Shown here piece by piece: positions 11,628 through 23,481 of a DNA stretch of 64,000 bases (the first letter of the stretch is position 1; every line of letters begins with the position of its first letter). The position numbers and the translations under genes are program-made. Under the pieces are notes generated by a model. It did no database searches. It saw nothing but the letters and a program-made list of their open reading frames with translations, and was not told the origin of the DNA. The DNA is from Metridium senile (Eukaryota; Cnidaria; Anthozoa; Actiniaria; Metridiidae): positions 10,961,619 through 11,025,618 of the forward strand of contig OX459097.1 in the NCBI GenBank assembly GCA_949775045.1. Direction: 5' to 3'.

Positions 11628-12537
11628 TGTCAGAGTATACCTCATTTTGCTCTTGTCAATATTTTTGTTTGTGTGAGCAACACAAGTCCAGCAGCAAAAT
11701 GGGATCTACTATGGAATCAGTTGAATGGCAATCATTGATAATAATATAATATCATACAGTCTAAATATTATTTTCTTTGCTTACGTTCTTACTTTTAATG
11801 TACAAAATTAAATGTAAATTAAGATCATGTTTAAAAATATCACAATATCCAGTAGAATAAAACAAGGGTTCTAACAATGGTTTGTTTATTAATTATATGG
11901 AGTTCAAAAACACTTGACTGATTTCCATATGACCGTGAAAGAATAGTTGTTACTACACTCTGAATCTATTGTTTTCTTTTGTTCTTTACCTACAAGTACG
12001 AACTAAATAGTCGTTTTTCTTTCGCAGTCAAATGAAAATTACTCTATCCATAAAATAAAATTGCTAGTGTAATAGTTCTTATTTAGTTACGATCAAAGAC
12101 CATAGTAAAAATTAACTATGTAAAGACAAGTAAAGTCAAGGTATTGCTTCCTTTTGTATTATATATTTCTGGTTGAATGATAGGGACTAAAATAATAGTC
12201 ACTAAATAGAAACTATTGGCAAGAAACTATTCTGTTATTATTTCATGGTTTCAGCAATATTTTGGTAAATGATATTTTGTTTGTCTGGCTGTGCAGGAAG
12301 TTATGTTATGCTTTGCACAATATTTTTTTAAAGTTTTTTTTGTGCAAAGGATATTTTAAATTCTTTTGGTAATTGCCCAACCCTCCCCTCAAATATCTAA
12401 CGGTCCATCCCTTACATTATTTTCATGAAAAATAAATATAAAATGCTGACTAAAAGGTTTGTCTTTAGACATGGAATAGAATGAACTAAAAAGTATACTT
12501 CAAGAGTAAAATTCATATTGATTATTTCATCCATGAT

Positions 12538-12667
12538 TAGACTTCAAAACAGTCCCTACTTTTAAGCGAAAACTCTGAGGAAAAAGAATGGGGAGAGGAT
12601 TAATGACCGAGCGGGAACTCATTTCCTTGGAGTTTTTGTGTAAAAGTAGGGACTGTTTTGCCGTCTA
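12538..12667. repeat. Inverted-repeat element, about 130 bp
   Basis: TAGACTTCAAAACAGTCCCT at the left pairs with AGGGACTGTTTTGCCGTCTA at the right. The interior pairing is partial. Confidence 0.6.
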
Positions 12668-13275
12668 TTATTTCATACACATTTTAACTGCTAGTGCATG
12701 CTGTATAGGGTGATAACCACATATCTTAAACAAACTAATATCTTCACCATATTAGTGAAATTTAGAGAGGGACACAGATGCCATCTTCCCTCGTTAACAA
12801 CTGCCGACCAGTTATGTATATTGTGTGGTTCTTTAAATACTAATACATCCTAAAAAGTAGTTGTTTCAAACATTTGCGGTGTGCACTCCATTTGGAAGTG
12901 TAAAAAGAAAAGTACCCGTCAAATTATATCATGCATAATAAGTATTATACTTCTTCATTTCAGACTACAACTTTTCAAGAGGTTGTGCAGTCTTTCTGTT
13001 AGAGCGATAACTGTTGCATCATGAGCAAATTGCAAATTTCAAGTTGATTTTAGGTTTTCCTGATACGTCAATTTGGAATCTGTCAGTTTGGACATGGAGC
13101 TTTTATGTTAACTTGTTAAATCATTGGTTAATTTGATGTAATCTCCATCTCAAAACTGATTGATGGATCATAAAACAAAAAATCAAATCAAAATTCTCAA
13201 TTGTTAGTCATAATGCAAGGGTTATCACTGTGATTGCATTTTTAATAAAGAATGTATGTTGACTGAATTTGATGC

Positions 13276-13482
13276 ATAAGACTCGGGCAAACGGCTTCAA
13301 CATTTGCTTCAACATCCTTTTGATTTTGTTAAATAGCAATGTTGACGACATCTCCCACCCTATTTCAACATTGTTGAAACCATTTGCTTCCTACGTTCAA
13401 CATCGTTCAACAATCATTCTACAGCGTTCAACAAAATCTGACAACTGTTGAAGCAAATGTTGAAGCCATTTGCCCAGGCCTT
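13276..13482. repeat. Inverted-repeat element with TTCAACA motifs
   Basis: GGGCAAACGGCTTCAACATT at the left is mirrored by AATGTTGAAGCCATTTGCCC at the right, with repeated TTCAACA words between them. Confidence 0.6.
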
Positions 13483-13795
13483 AAGGAGTTGTCCGTTATG
13501 ACTGAGGATCTTCTAAAAGGACGCATTGAGATCTTCAGCATTTGACAGGACAAGCAGGACAGTCAGCACCAAATCGAAACATCGTAGAGTCTTTCCAAAC
13601 AATTGCCCTCAACCTAACCAAACAATAGCGGTACTGTATTAGGGGGCCAATAAAAATGCAGCTTTTGACTGGTGCTGTATTACTGGGACAAACAGAGCAG
13701 CTGTTCATAACATTAAGCTCCTTTAACCAATGTCACACTCAGTTCTTTACTTCAAACATTAGTCTATTAAAGTAACCAAAGCCACAATCAAATGG

Positions 13796-15383
13796 CTAAT
13801 TTTTGGTACTTCCAAATCCAGAGAAACCCATCATGGCTGCCATGTCAGGATCAACATCATCTTCGCCTTGACTTTTTAGCTTCTTTTCTTTCCTGAAGTC
13901 TTTTCTCTGTTGTTTTCTTTGTTCTTCCTGTTAAAAGCAAAATCAGAATGTTTTAAAGAAAACTTATCAGTGAAATACCCACTTGTTACTCAAATTGTTT
14001 CCTTAGTAGCAACAATACAGTCAACACTAGTAACACATCTAGTTACTATTGCTCCCGTACAACTATAGAATACCCTGGAAATTAAAAAACAAATGACTTC
14101 TATTGTTTTGTGACTCACTCAACAAAGAGTTTCTATAACTGCATATCATTTGCAGGATATTCCATAGTTGCTCAATTTCATTTGTTCCCTTAGAAATATC
14201 AACACAGTCCACACTTATTAAACAACTAGTTATCATGTACATTATTACATAAAAGAATGTACATTTTACAACCATCATCAGGGCTCTTCCATTTACAACA
14301 TACAACACTTGATTCACATGTTGATTTGAGTTTGCTAGGGGAGGAAAACTGAAGAACCATAAAACCCTTGTGACATAGGTGACAACAACACACCAAATAA
14401 ACTCAACTCAATCATAATTTATGCCCCAGCTGGGACTCAAAACTTGGAAACACAGCGGTAAGAGGGCTAGAGGCTTAGCACCTCTACTACCCATATTAAC
14501 AAAACAAGCTACTGCTATTGCTGTTTTAATGCTTCTCTGATAAGGATGTAAAGCAGGATGTCCTGTCTGCCTTAACTCTAACTTCCAATATAAGGTAGAC
14601 GTAAAAGATCCTGTTGTGCTCTCCGAAAAGAGCAGGGGATTGTCTCCCGGCACAGAAGTCAGGTCTCAAACCGGAGCATATAAGCCTCGAAGAAAGGGAC
14701 TGCCTTACTATGGTAAATAAATAAATGTATTTTATTTTACTCCCTTGGAGTAGCTCAAGAATACCTGGCCACTATTTAACTTCATGTAGCAGAACTGTTT
14801 AAAAACGATGCATTCAATAAGCGACCAGATATTATAGAGTTAAACCACTCCCTATCCCATCCTCCCATTTAAAATCCCATTCTTTCTTTGATATATACAT
14901 TACCTCTTCTTTCAGTGTAGCTATTCTTTCATCCAGATCATAATCAGCTTTCTGTTTTCCCTCTTCCTCTCTTTTCCTTTTATTAAACTCAAACCGTTTT
15001 TTAACTTGATCAAGGCTTGACCTTTCAACTTTCATTGACATTCCCAAATTTCTTTGATGTTTTTTGCCATTAATGTGATCTAGAAAGTTTATCGAATCCT
15101 TCACAATACAGTCGCATACATTGCAGTAATACCCCCCACTCTGCGACATGGTGGAACTTTTAGTTATCACTACAGTTTTCCCGAGGTTTGACTCAAGATC
15201 GACGTCAAATTCTCTTTTCTGAAGTAGTTTTCGTTTGACGGGAGGTTCTTTTCTTTTGCTTGTTGATTCTTCTTCATCATCATCATCCAACTCTTCTAGT
15301 CTTTCTCGCGCCTTTTGCCCGTATTCTTCCTTGTCCCATGTACGACGGAAACTATCGCTCTTTCCTGGTGCATTAGACGCCAT
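13796..15383 (-). CDS. ZMAT2: ZMAT2, zinc finger matrin-type splicing protein
   Basis: ZMAT2 (the homologue of yeast Snu23) is a component of the pre-catalytic spliceosome in the nucleus. There are two coding exons on the minus strand: 15383-14904 (160 codons) and 13927-13796 (43 codons plus stop), giving 203 residues, close to the human 199. The ATG at 15383 was chosen over an in-frame upstream ATG at 15425 because the family starts MAS. The matrin-type zinc finger is intact: C87, C90, H103 and H109 in GGYYCNVCDC ... FLDHINGKKHQRNLG. A basic Arg/Lys-rich stretch and DQVKKRFE follow, and the end AAMMGFSGFGSTKN matches the family. The Asp/Glu run at residues 31-39 is longer than I expect for the family. 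FBXW7 lies head to head, about 2.8 kb away. Confidence 0.95.
14060..14760. other. ZMAT2 intron, nothing recognisable
   Basis: The single ZMAT2 intron (13928-14903) carries no coding signal I can support. It has a short A/T-rich run near 14715 and no clear terminal repeats. Confidence 0.4.
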
Positions 15384-18216
15384 TGTGTGACTGAAAGGGA
15401 GAGAAAGCAACTCAAAAAAGAACACAAAAATAGTATTTTTTTACCACAATTCAATGTCCTACAACTTTTGGTCACAAGAAGGCTTGGCTGCTCAGTCAGT
15501 GTACTACATTCCGGAAATGCTCGGAAGTTACTCGTAAATAATAAAAAATTCCGACAGCTCACCGAAGTTCGCCGAAGTCAATAATTTCAGTTGAATACAT
15601 GACTTCGTTTAATTCTTTTGTTTGAAACCAGATCTGTGATATTCATGTGCATGCCTTATAAATCCCCTATAATAAAAAGATCAAGTAGCGTAAAAAAAAT
15701 CAAACTTCCATTTGAAATCGGCTTGTGAATTTCAACATAACATTTATAAGAAAGTTTCAGGAATTAGCTGGAATAAACGAGCATGTTCTGATGACGTTAC
15801 GAATGTTGCCCAAACCAACAGCGACTTCCGCTCTTCCGTGACAACTTCGTATTTCTACCTCATAAACTCGTCATCTGTCAATCATCGGCGATCATTGGAT
15901 TTGGATCTCACCTCGCGAGTTCAGCTTCACTGACCATATAAGGAAAATGTAGCGCCAGTCTCTCAAGGTCAAGGTGTGACGGTGACGTTGAAAGCCTCGT
16001 GGATAATTCGCGAAACGCGCCATCTTTGTTTCGTGCCAGGCGATATTTTGTTACTTTTTGCTGAGTCTGGCGCTGTACTTTATGTAATATTTACTCATCA
16101 TTCAACTAGCTAATGGCCTTATGAATTGTACAAGTGATTCAAGCCCTTGTGGAGGTTCTAGCCTTATCAAAAAGGTAGGAAAATCGCTAGTAACTGAGTT
16201 TGAAACGAGCGAAGTGCTCGTCATAAGTTTTCCTGCGTGATTAATTTGACCGCTGGGAGTCACCTTCGCTTTAAGATAAGATAGACTCATTTTTGAACCA
16301 TCCCTCTTTCTTTTCTTAAGTATCTAAAATCAAAGAAAATGTCATTTTGTATTGCGATGTAGTTGAACGGAGTCAATTTTTTTTAGGTTTTGTATAAGCT
16401 CACGCAATGTGGAGTTTTGTTGTTTTTATTGAGTAATTGCTTGTCGCTATGAAGATTTTTTTTCTTCGCGAACCCCGATTGATTTGTAGCATTTTCAAGT
16501 GAATCGTCTTTGGACATTGCAGTTTTTCTCGAGTGAAAAGATTTGCTCATGAATTATAAGTTTATTTGACTGGTAACAAGCGGGTTGCGAACTCGATTGA
16601 AACACACTTTGTGCATTGTGTTGATACCAAGCATCGCTTCGAAACTCATTATATGAACTACAATTTCGATCATAGAATATTCGTAAAGCGATTCAGTTTA
16701 CTAATAAACGGCTTTCTCGGTTATACTTTGATAGAATAAGAATATAAGGATTGTTTTAAATAATATTGAATTTTTGCGTGAGAAGATTTCTCATATTTGT
16801 TAAGGGCGTACATATTTTTTATACCCTAATTAGAAATATAATGACCAACAATTAAACTCTCCAACTGTGGACAAGAATTACAATTCAGATAACAATCAAC
16901 TTCAGAAAATTAACTCCACGAAGAGGTTTCAATTTCTATATGTACATAATGTATAATATATTATATGTTTATGTGAAAATTGTCCTACTTTGAAGGGCAT
17001 AAAAATGATTGACTACAACAAGGAAGCTCTTGAAAATAAAGCTCACCACATTGATTTTTGAACAATGGCTAACCTCGACCCTATCAATCATAAAAATTGA
17101 TCCTCCGAAACTATTTGAAATTCATTGATAATAATGATAGTAATCATTTGATTGGTATTGATTGGTTTAGGAAATCAATGAAAAACGATACTCACAGCCC
17201 AAGCTTACTTACTTAATCTATTATTATCGATTTTCATTGGTTATTATTGCCTAATTTCGATTATTGAAGTCAATAATAATTGATACTCGCACATTTTAAC
17301 TTTATCGATTTTTAATAATCAATTGATTATTATTGATTTTTACGATATTATTACCTATCGTTTATATCAAACACCAACACAGCCTATACTAGTTTACTCG
17401 CTAGTTTCCATTGATACTGATTTTTATTGATTCTCCTTGATTATCAAAATTTATTATTGATTGGTATGGTTGGGCCTATATGTGACATGATTGTCTTAGC
17501 TGCTCCTGTCAACATAGGATCTCAATCAACCATTGATTTCTTTTAGCTAATTGATGGTAGACCCAACAATGATAATGTGAATGTTTGTATGTTCTGGATT
17601 TATTATAGTCATGGTGTACTAGAGCGAGTTTGTTTAACCTATTTCTTGTATGCTAATGAGTTTTATTATATTCATGAGCATGAAAACAATACTGCAAAGA
17701 CCATGCTTGAGTGATACACACGATACAACTCAGATCAAACACAGGAAACAATTGTTAATGTTCACATTTGTCGCCTTTGCAGTTTTCGTTCACAGTTACG
17801 AAATGTGAATCACTCAAGCACGGTCTTAGCGCTATTGTTTTCATGCTCACGAATATAATAAAACTCATTAGCATACAAGAAATAGGTTATACAAATTCGC
17901 TCTAGTATAACATCTTTGAACTTGTGCAAGATTTTTCAATAATTAGCGATCAGTTGTATTACTGAATTGAATGACTGTTATTGGTATGCGAAAATACCCC
18001 AATTTTACTACTTAGAATACTATGCTATTGACTATATTATCTTCAATATTGATATCTTTATGAAATTATATCTCCAACCAAAAAGGAGAACTTTGTGATG
18101 TCTGTTCCAGCTGGCAATTACAAAAACAAGCTGCAAAGCATGATTTTATATCTTAAGGTCAAATAACCTTTGAAACTCCATCATCATTATCTCACAGTTG
18201 CTCTTTTGTTCTGTAG
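15384..18216. other. ZMAT2-FBXW7 divergent intergenic or 5' region
   Basis: No coding exon is recognised. The part around 15780-16080 is less AT-rich and may hold promoters or a 5' UTR exon of FBXW7, whose first visible exon starts after a splice acceptor at 18216. From about 16600 it becomes very AT-rich, with many TTATTGAT-type words (17090-17460) and a partial copy of the AAACTAGCGAGTAAACTAG repeat at 17345-17415. Confidence 0.45.
17614..17912. repeat. MITE with long inverted ends, copy 1 (AACCTATTTCTTG family)
   Basis: The arms run from TACTAGAGCGAGTTTGT and AACCTATTTCTTGTATGCTA to their reverse complements at the right. The centre holds AACAATTGTTAATGTTCACA and TCGCCTTTGCAGTTTTCG. The same element, with its centre in the opposite orientation, is at 20081-20335. 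Confidence 0.8.
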
Positions 18217-18250
18217 GGTTCGTCTGTGTTCCTGTTGTGTAAGAAGTCCA

Positions 18251-21200
18251 ATGGCTTGCTTAGGGGGTGGACACTGCATTGACATCAATAGGGCAACACC
18301 TGATGATTTAGCACATTTGACTGGAATTGGACCAACTAGGGCAGAGTCAATATGTGAATTCCGTGATGCCCTTGGTGGATTTACCAGTGTTAATGACTTG
18401 AAACAAGTACCAGGTATTGGACCACATGTTGTTGAATGCAACAAAAATGAACTGCTCTGCACTCCAGCACGACAAACCTTTACAAGAAGGGTGACACGGT
18501 CTTCTTTTAAGACAAAACGACGACACCTCTTCGGGAGGATATTATCACAACAAAAGTCAACCAAGTTACCACGTAAACATAAGCTTGCAGGCAAGCTTGA
18601 ATCAACAACAGAGACCACTTCAAGTCCACCTAAAAAACTATGTACTCCGGCTAAACACGATCAAACTGTTAGAATACTTCCAGTTAAAAGTTATGGCCGT
18701 ATTAAGACTGATTTAACGTTATCCCAATCTGGGGAAACTAGGTGTAGGAGAACATCACTGTGTAGTCAACCTCCAGCAGGACTGAAGGAGTGGCTACGGA
18801 CATTTCATCAATGGGGACTAGAGGAAAAGAAATATGCACTAGAAGAAATAATAGACACATGTGAGCCTGTGCTAGTAAGGCATATGATGGGTACTATTGA
18901 GCCAAGGTTCCAAAGGGACTTCATTTCTCTGCTTCCAAAAGAATTAGCCCTTTATGTTCTTTCATTCCTTGGGCCCAAAGATTTGCTTCAAGCAGCACAG
19001 ACTTGCAAATGCTGGCAGCTATTATGTGACGATAATCTGTAAGTGCTTTTGATATTATTTCTAGTTGTTTAGTCTGTCTATCTAAGATATCTCAAGTTAT
19101 AGTGACCAATCCTTCTCTGTTGCCACCCATGAATTAAATAACACTTTATCTCTGATAGAAGCCAAGTCTATAGGTGGACGACAGTGACATATTTTGTTAT
19201 GGTTTTGCCAACCAACCATTTTTATTAGAAACATAAAAAATCTATTGTGAAAATGGTTGGCAAATTAGCATCACAATACTGTCACTTGTAAACACTACCT
19301 TCACCTATTGACATTTTGAAATCTGAACTCAAAACATCTTTATTTACTAGCTAAGGGTTTTTTTTGGAAACAATATTTTTGATTATTATTTAAATTTTCT
19401 AAGTGTAAAAGCATTTGAAACCTCCATCAATGTGCATTCCAGAAAAATATTATTATCTTTTTTGCTTGTGATGTTTGAAATGACTTTTTTTCAAAGGTTG
19501 TCAACAATAAAAAATATGCAAAGATGCTATTTCAAAATAATTGTACTGTTTCACTCTGATGTCACATCAAAATATTTTCTTTCACTAGCTAAATTATGAA
19601 ATATTGATTTCAACTCTGTTGTTGCTGTTTCACCATCAGCAAAATAACCCTTAGTATTTGAAGAATATTGTTTATTTTTTTTTCTATTTATATATTTAAT
19701 AGTAAATGATGCAAATTTGTATAAAAGGCGAGTCCAATTTGATAACTTTCAAAACATCACAAGTATCTATTAATTACAAATTGTACGAAAAGATTGTGCT
19801 ATTTTTTATTTATAACTTACTGGAAAACTAATTGGTACTCTACAGAATACAATTTATGATTTAATTTTACTCCTCTTGTCCAATCAGAATCGATAATTTT
19901 GTACAGTATTTTATAAGTATGTGTATTACATGTACATTTTCATAGACATTAACTACAAAACTAAAAAGATTAACCATTGGAAATTTGGATAATATATTTT
20001 AATGTGATGCAAATTTGTATAATATATGACCTTTTTTGTTCACATTAGAGCAATTTCACATAATAGAGAGTCATTTCATATAACCTATTTCTTGTATGCT
20101 AATGAGTTTTATTATATTCATGAGCATGAAAACAATAGTGCAAAGACCATGCTTGAGTGGTTCACGTTTCGTAACTGTGAACGAAAACTGCAAAGGCGAC
20201 AAATGTGAACATTAACAATTGTTTCCTGTGTTTGATCTGAGTTGTATCGTGTGCATCACTCAAGCGTGGTCCTTGCACTATTGTTTTCATGCTCATGAAT
20301 ATAATATAACTCATTAGCATACAAGAAATAGGTTATATCTCTTATGTGAAATTGCTCTAATGTGAACAAAAAAGGTAATATATTATACAAAATTTTCAAT
20401 GGTTAATCTTTTTAGTTTTGTAGTTAATGTCTATCAAAAGGTATAAGAAAAAGCATACAAGAAATAGGAAAATAGCTCTCATGCATTTTAACATGATAAT
20501 GAGTAAAATAACATGCTAGTGAGCTGGTGCATGCACAATTCATCACAAATTAGCTTATTTTCATTATATCTGATAAGTGTGCTAAATATCCTTTATAATA
20601 CAACAGCCAGTTCTGATACTTTGTTTCTTGATTTTCCCCCCAAGATTGTCATGTTTATGCAAGCAATTTGTGATAAATAGACATCTTTGCCTTCGTATGC
20701 AAATTGTCATTTCAGACCATGTGTCATTCCCTTGAGAATTGTTCTTTTTATGATGAACGTGTTATATCATTTACATGTGAAAGAAACAATTCCCAAGGGT
20801 AGCATCACATGATCTGAAATGGGACAACAAACAAGGAAGGTAAAGAGGTCTATTGTATGGTCATCTGTGCAAAGCTGATATTTTACTAGTTAGCATTGTT
20901 AAAATGTGTTATGTGGAATCGCTCTATTTTTTACTAAAAGGATTACATTTTTTCATCTCATTCGGACCAATTACAGACATCAGAGTTTCTAAAGTCTCTG
21001 GCTCTCGATATAAACTCTGCCTCTCAATATAAACTTGTACCTGATTGGTCCATTGAGATGGAAAAATGTCAAAATAATGTCAAAAATTAATCAAAAGTTT
21101 TTGTAAGTGACTATGGTATGGCGAGTCGCACAGTAACAATTGAACATTTTAATATTTATATATTAGTAAATGATGCAAATTTGTATGTATCATCTTTTTG

Positions 21201-23481
21201 TAGACATATTGAAACTTAAGATATAAACCATTGAATGTTATTGATAAACGTTTGTTTTTGTGTCTAGACTGTGGAAGCAAAAATGCAGAGAAGCAAGAAT
21301 AGATGATGAACCTATTAGTATTGTCAAATCTCCAAGACGACGCAGCCACAAAGAGAACAGCAACACACAACCACCCTCTTACCCCAAGCATGTACCAAGC
21401 CCCTATAAGAAACTGTTCATGATAAAGCAAAAGATATACTGGAACTGGAGATGTGGTGAACTGCGACCATCCAAGATACTCAAGGGACATGACGATCATG
21501 TTATCACATGTCTACAGTTCTCAGGGTCACGGGTAGTTAGTGGGTCAGATGATGGGACACTTAAAGTCTGGTCAGCCACAACAGGGAAGTGTCTACGCAC
21601 CCTTGTTGGGCATACGGGTGGGGTGTGGTCTTCACAACTAAGTGGTAACATTATTGTTAGTGGGTCGACAGACAGGACACTAAAAGTATGGAATGCAGAC
21701 ACTGGTTATTGTATTCATACTTTATATGGACATACGTCAACTGTACGGTGCATGGATATGAATGACGGAAAGGTTGTTAGTGGGTCCAGGGATGGTACAC
21801 TGAGAGTATGGGATACTTCTAGTGGGAATTGTCTTCATGTTCTTGTTGGTCACTTAGCTGCTGTGCGATGGTGAGTTATTAGATAAATTGGTAGGTAATG
21901 TAATGAAATTTTGTAACACCATAAAAAAATTTGACTTTACTGACATTTCAAGCTTTAGCCCTTCTCTTTTACTCCAATGAAGGTCTAAGTCAACATTTTT
22001 TATGGTGTTACAAATTTCATTATATTACCTATCATTTATATCAAACACTGACACAGCCTATACTAGTTTACTCGCTAGTTTCCATAGATAAATTAGTAGT
22101 TACTGTAATGTTATATGGTGAATATATAGACCGAATGCCAATTGACTTTCAAAAATCGTTGTGTCGAAATTCTTATTAGGTTTTTACCTTTGTTAAAGTC
22201 ATTCTAATCTATAATTTTAATGTAGCGGTCAATCAAAATATGAATTTAAAAAATTATGATAATGAAGTGGCGGCCATATTGGCATTCAGTCTATAGCCCA
22301 GGGTTCGTGCTACTCCTTAAACTCCTTAGATTTGATTTACATTTTTAAGGGCACTTGAAAAGCCCTTGAATTTTAGAAAATCAGCAAAAACTCCTTAAAA
22401 GCTCCTTAATTCTAGCTAAAGTAGGGTAAAAATTCAAAGTAAAGTTAAGTATAAATTCTAGTATTGTACATCATTTTTCGTAAATTCGTAAATTTTCGTA
22501 TATCAAAGTTGCCGCAAAAAGTGCTTAAAAATTACTTTTTGGTCCTTGAAAACTCCTTGAAAACTCCTTAGATTTTGTTTACTGACATCAGCACGAACCC
22601 TGATAGCCAATTCACACTGTTACCCAACTTTCAAGCATTTTGAGTTTTAACTTTGAAGTTATTTTTGGAATTTGTTATCGTTATTGTAATTTAATATTGT
22701 TTTATTGATATGAATTAAGTAAGTAAGTAAGTATGTAAGTAAGAAACTTTAGAGGGTAGCACTAAATAGCTAAAAGCTGACCCTCAATTGTGTATAACAA
22801 ATTCAGGGTATAGTAAAGTTGTTGTTGTCATCATCATCTCAATGTGACTGACTGACAGTCTGTGTTGTCTTTTATAGTGTGAAATACAATGGGCGTAGAG
22901 TTGTAAGTGGAGCTTACGACTTCCTAGTAAAAGTCTGGGATCCTGAAACTGAACAGTGCATTCACACATTACAAGGACATACGAACAGAGTATACTCGCT
23001 ACAGTTTGACGGAATATATATTGTTAGTGGTTCACTGGATACATCCATACGTGTATGGCATGCAGAAACAGGACAATGTCTACATACTCTAGTAGGCCAC
23101 CAGTCTCTCACCAGTGGAATGGAACTTCGTAACAATACTTTAGTATCTGGCAATGCTGACTCAACTGTCAAGATCTGGGACATTACATCAGGGCAGTGCC
23201 TACAGACCTTAGCAGGGCCAAATAAGCACCAGAGTGCCGTCACGTGTCTGCAGTTTAGCAGCAAATTTGTGATAACCAGCTCTGATGATGGCACTGTGAA
23301 AATCTGGGATATTCATACTGGGGAATTTATAAGGGACCTGGTGAAACTAGAAAGTGGAGGCAGTGGTGGCGTGGTCTGGAGAGTCAAGTGTGATGAAAAG
23401 AAGCTTGTCTGTGCTGTAGGTAGCCGCAATGGCACTGAAGAAACAAAGCTGTTAGTCTTAGATTTTGATGTGCATGAATAA
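18251..23481 (+). CDS. FBXW7: FBXW7-like F-box/WD40 protein with N-terminal helix-hairpin-helix pair
   Basis: FBXW7 is the substrate receptor of SCF ubiquitin ligase; it binds phosphodegrons of proteins such as cyclin E, Myc and Notch. Three exons join in frame: 18217-19038, 21268-21870 and 22878-23481. Starting at the ATG at 18251 gives 664 residues. An acceptor at 18216 means a longer 5' end is possible. Residues 9-68 carry two HhH motifs (LAHLTGIGPTRAESICEFR and LKQVPGIGPHVVE). A basic linker follows, then the dimerisation region (from about 185), the F-box (about 222-265, SLLPKELALYVLSFL) and an eight-blade WD40 propeller (about 335-660). The three phosphodegron-binding arginines appear kept, in STDRTLKVW, STVRCM and SRDGTLRVW. 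The end LVLDFDVHE matches the family. An HhH pair is not part of the FBXW7 isoforms I know. Confidence 0.94.
19173..19290 (+). repeat. Dispersed repeat, inverted relative at 34112-34228
   Basis: TTGTTATGGTTTTGCCAACC, ATCTATTGTGAAAATGGTTG and GCAAATTAGCATCACAATAC recur as reverse complements at 34112-34228 in the intergenic region before the orphan gene. Confidence 0.7.
19936..20441. repeat. Outer foldback element interrupted by a second MITE
   Basis: The outer arms (about 19936-20080 and 20336-20441) are inverted: CATAGACATTAACTACAAAA with its reverse complement, and TTTTTTGTTCACATTAGAGC with GCTCTAATGTGAACAAAAAA. The 255-bp inner element fills the centre. The left arm carries a small internal irregularity around 19980-20020. 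Confidence 0.75.
20081..20335. repeat. Inner MITE, copy 2 of the AACCTATTTCTTG family
   Basis: The ends TAACCTATTTCTTGTATGCT and AGCATACAAGAAATAGGTTA are inverted. The interior is the reverse complement of that in 17614-17912, so the copies lie in opposite orientation. Confidence 0.85.
20675..20855 (+). repeat. AATAGACC-ended MITE, copy B
   Basis: It starts AATAGACATCTTTGCCTTCG and ends AAGGTAAAGAGGTCTATT. Internal blocks are shared with 7292-7470 and 32411-32594. Confidence 0.75.
20944..21136 (+). repeat. Partial copy of the CAGTGCGACTCGCC MITE
   Basis: It matches the right two thirds of 36386-36667 (TTTTTTCATCTC, CGGACCAATTACAGACATCA, GTCAAAATAATGTCAAAAAT, GGCGAGTCGCACAGTAA). The left end is missing. 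Confidence 0.75.
21891..22090 (+). repeat. AAACTAGCGAGTAAACTAG / GTAACACCGTA repeat, intronic copy
   Basis: GTAGGTAATGTAATGAAATT on the left and AATTTCATTATATTACCTAT on the right form inverted ends, followed by the tail ACACAGCCTATACTAGTTTA CTCGCTAG. The same family is seen at 44940-45168 and 43256-43870. It sits 20 bp inside FBXW7 intron 2. Confidence 0.75.
22299..22602 (+). repeat. CAGGGTTCGTGC-ended MITE, copy 1
   Basis: Thirteen-base ends CAGGGTTCGTGC and GCACGAACCCTG are inverted. Copies of ACTCCTTAGATTT lie near each end. The flanks show a direct repeat ATAGCC on both sides, which looks like a target-site duplication. The second copy is at 37713-38004. Confidence 0.85.
22715..22745. 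repeat. (AAGT)n microsatellite
   Basis: Seven or so AAGT units occur in a row, with one TATG variant. Confidence 0.8.

Larger units (their letters stand above)
9035..13795. other. EDEM3-ZMAT2 intergenic region, repeat-rich, no gene seen
   Basis: After the EDEM3 stop I find no ORF that looks coding and no RNA gene. The tract contains the EDEM3 poly(A) signal and six inverted-repeat elements, listed separately. The genes on either side (EDEM3 +, ZMAT2 -) converge into it. Confidence 0.6.
19039..21267. other. FBXW7 intron 1, repeat-rich
   Basis: It contains no coding sequence that I can support. It holds one dispersed repeat (19173-19290), a nested pair of inverted-repeat elements (19936-20441), an AATAGACC-type MITE (20675-20855) and a partial CAGTGCGACTCGCC element (20944-21136). 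Confidence 0.7.

Noticed and set aside
15384..18216. A coding first exon of FBXW7
   Set aside because: No in-frame exon with a matching donor could be supported; a 5' UTR exon remains possible.
18187..18618. 143-codon minus-strand ORF
   Set aside because: Shadow of the FBXW7 first exon.
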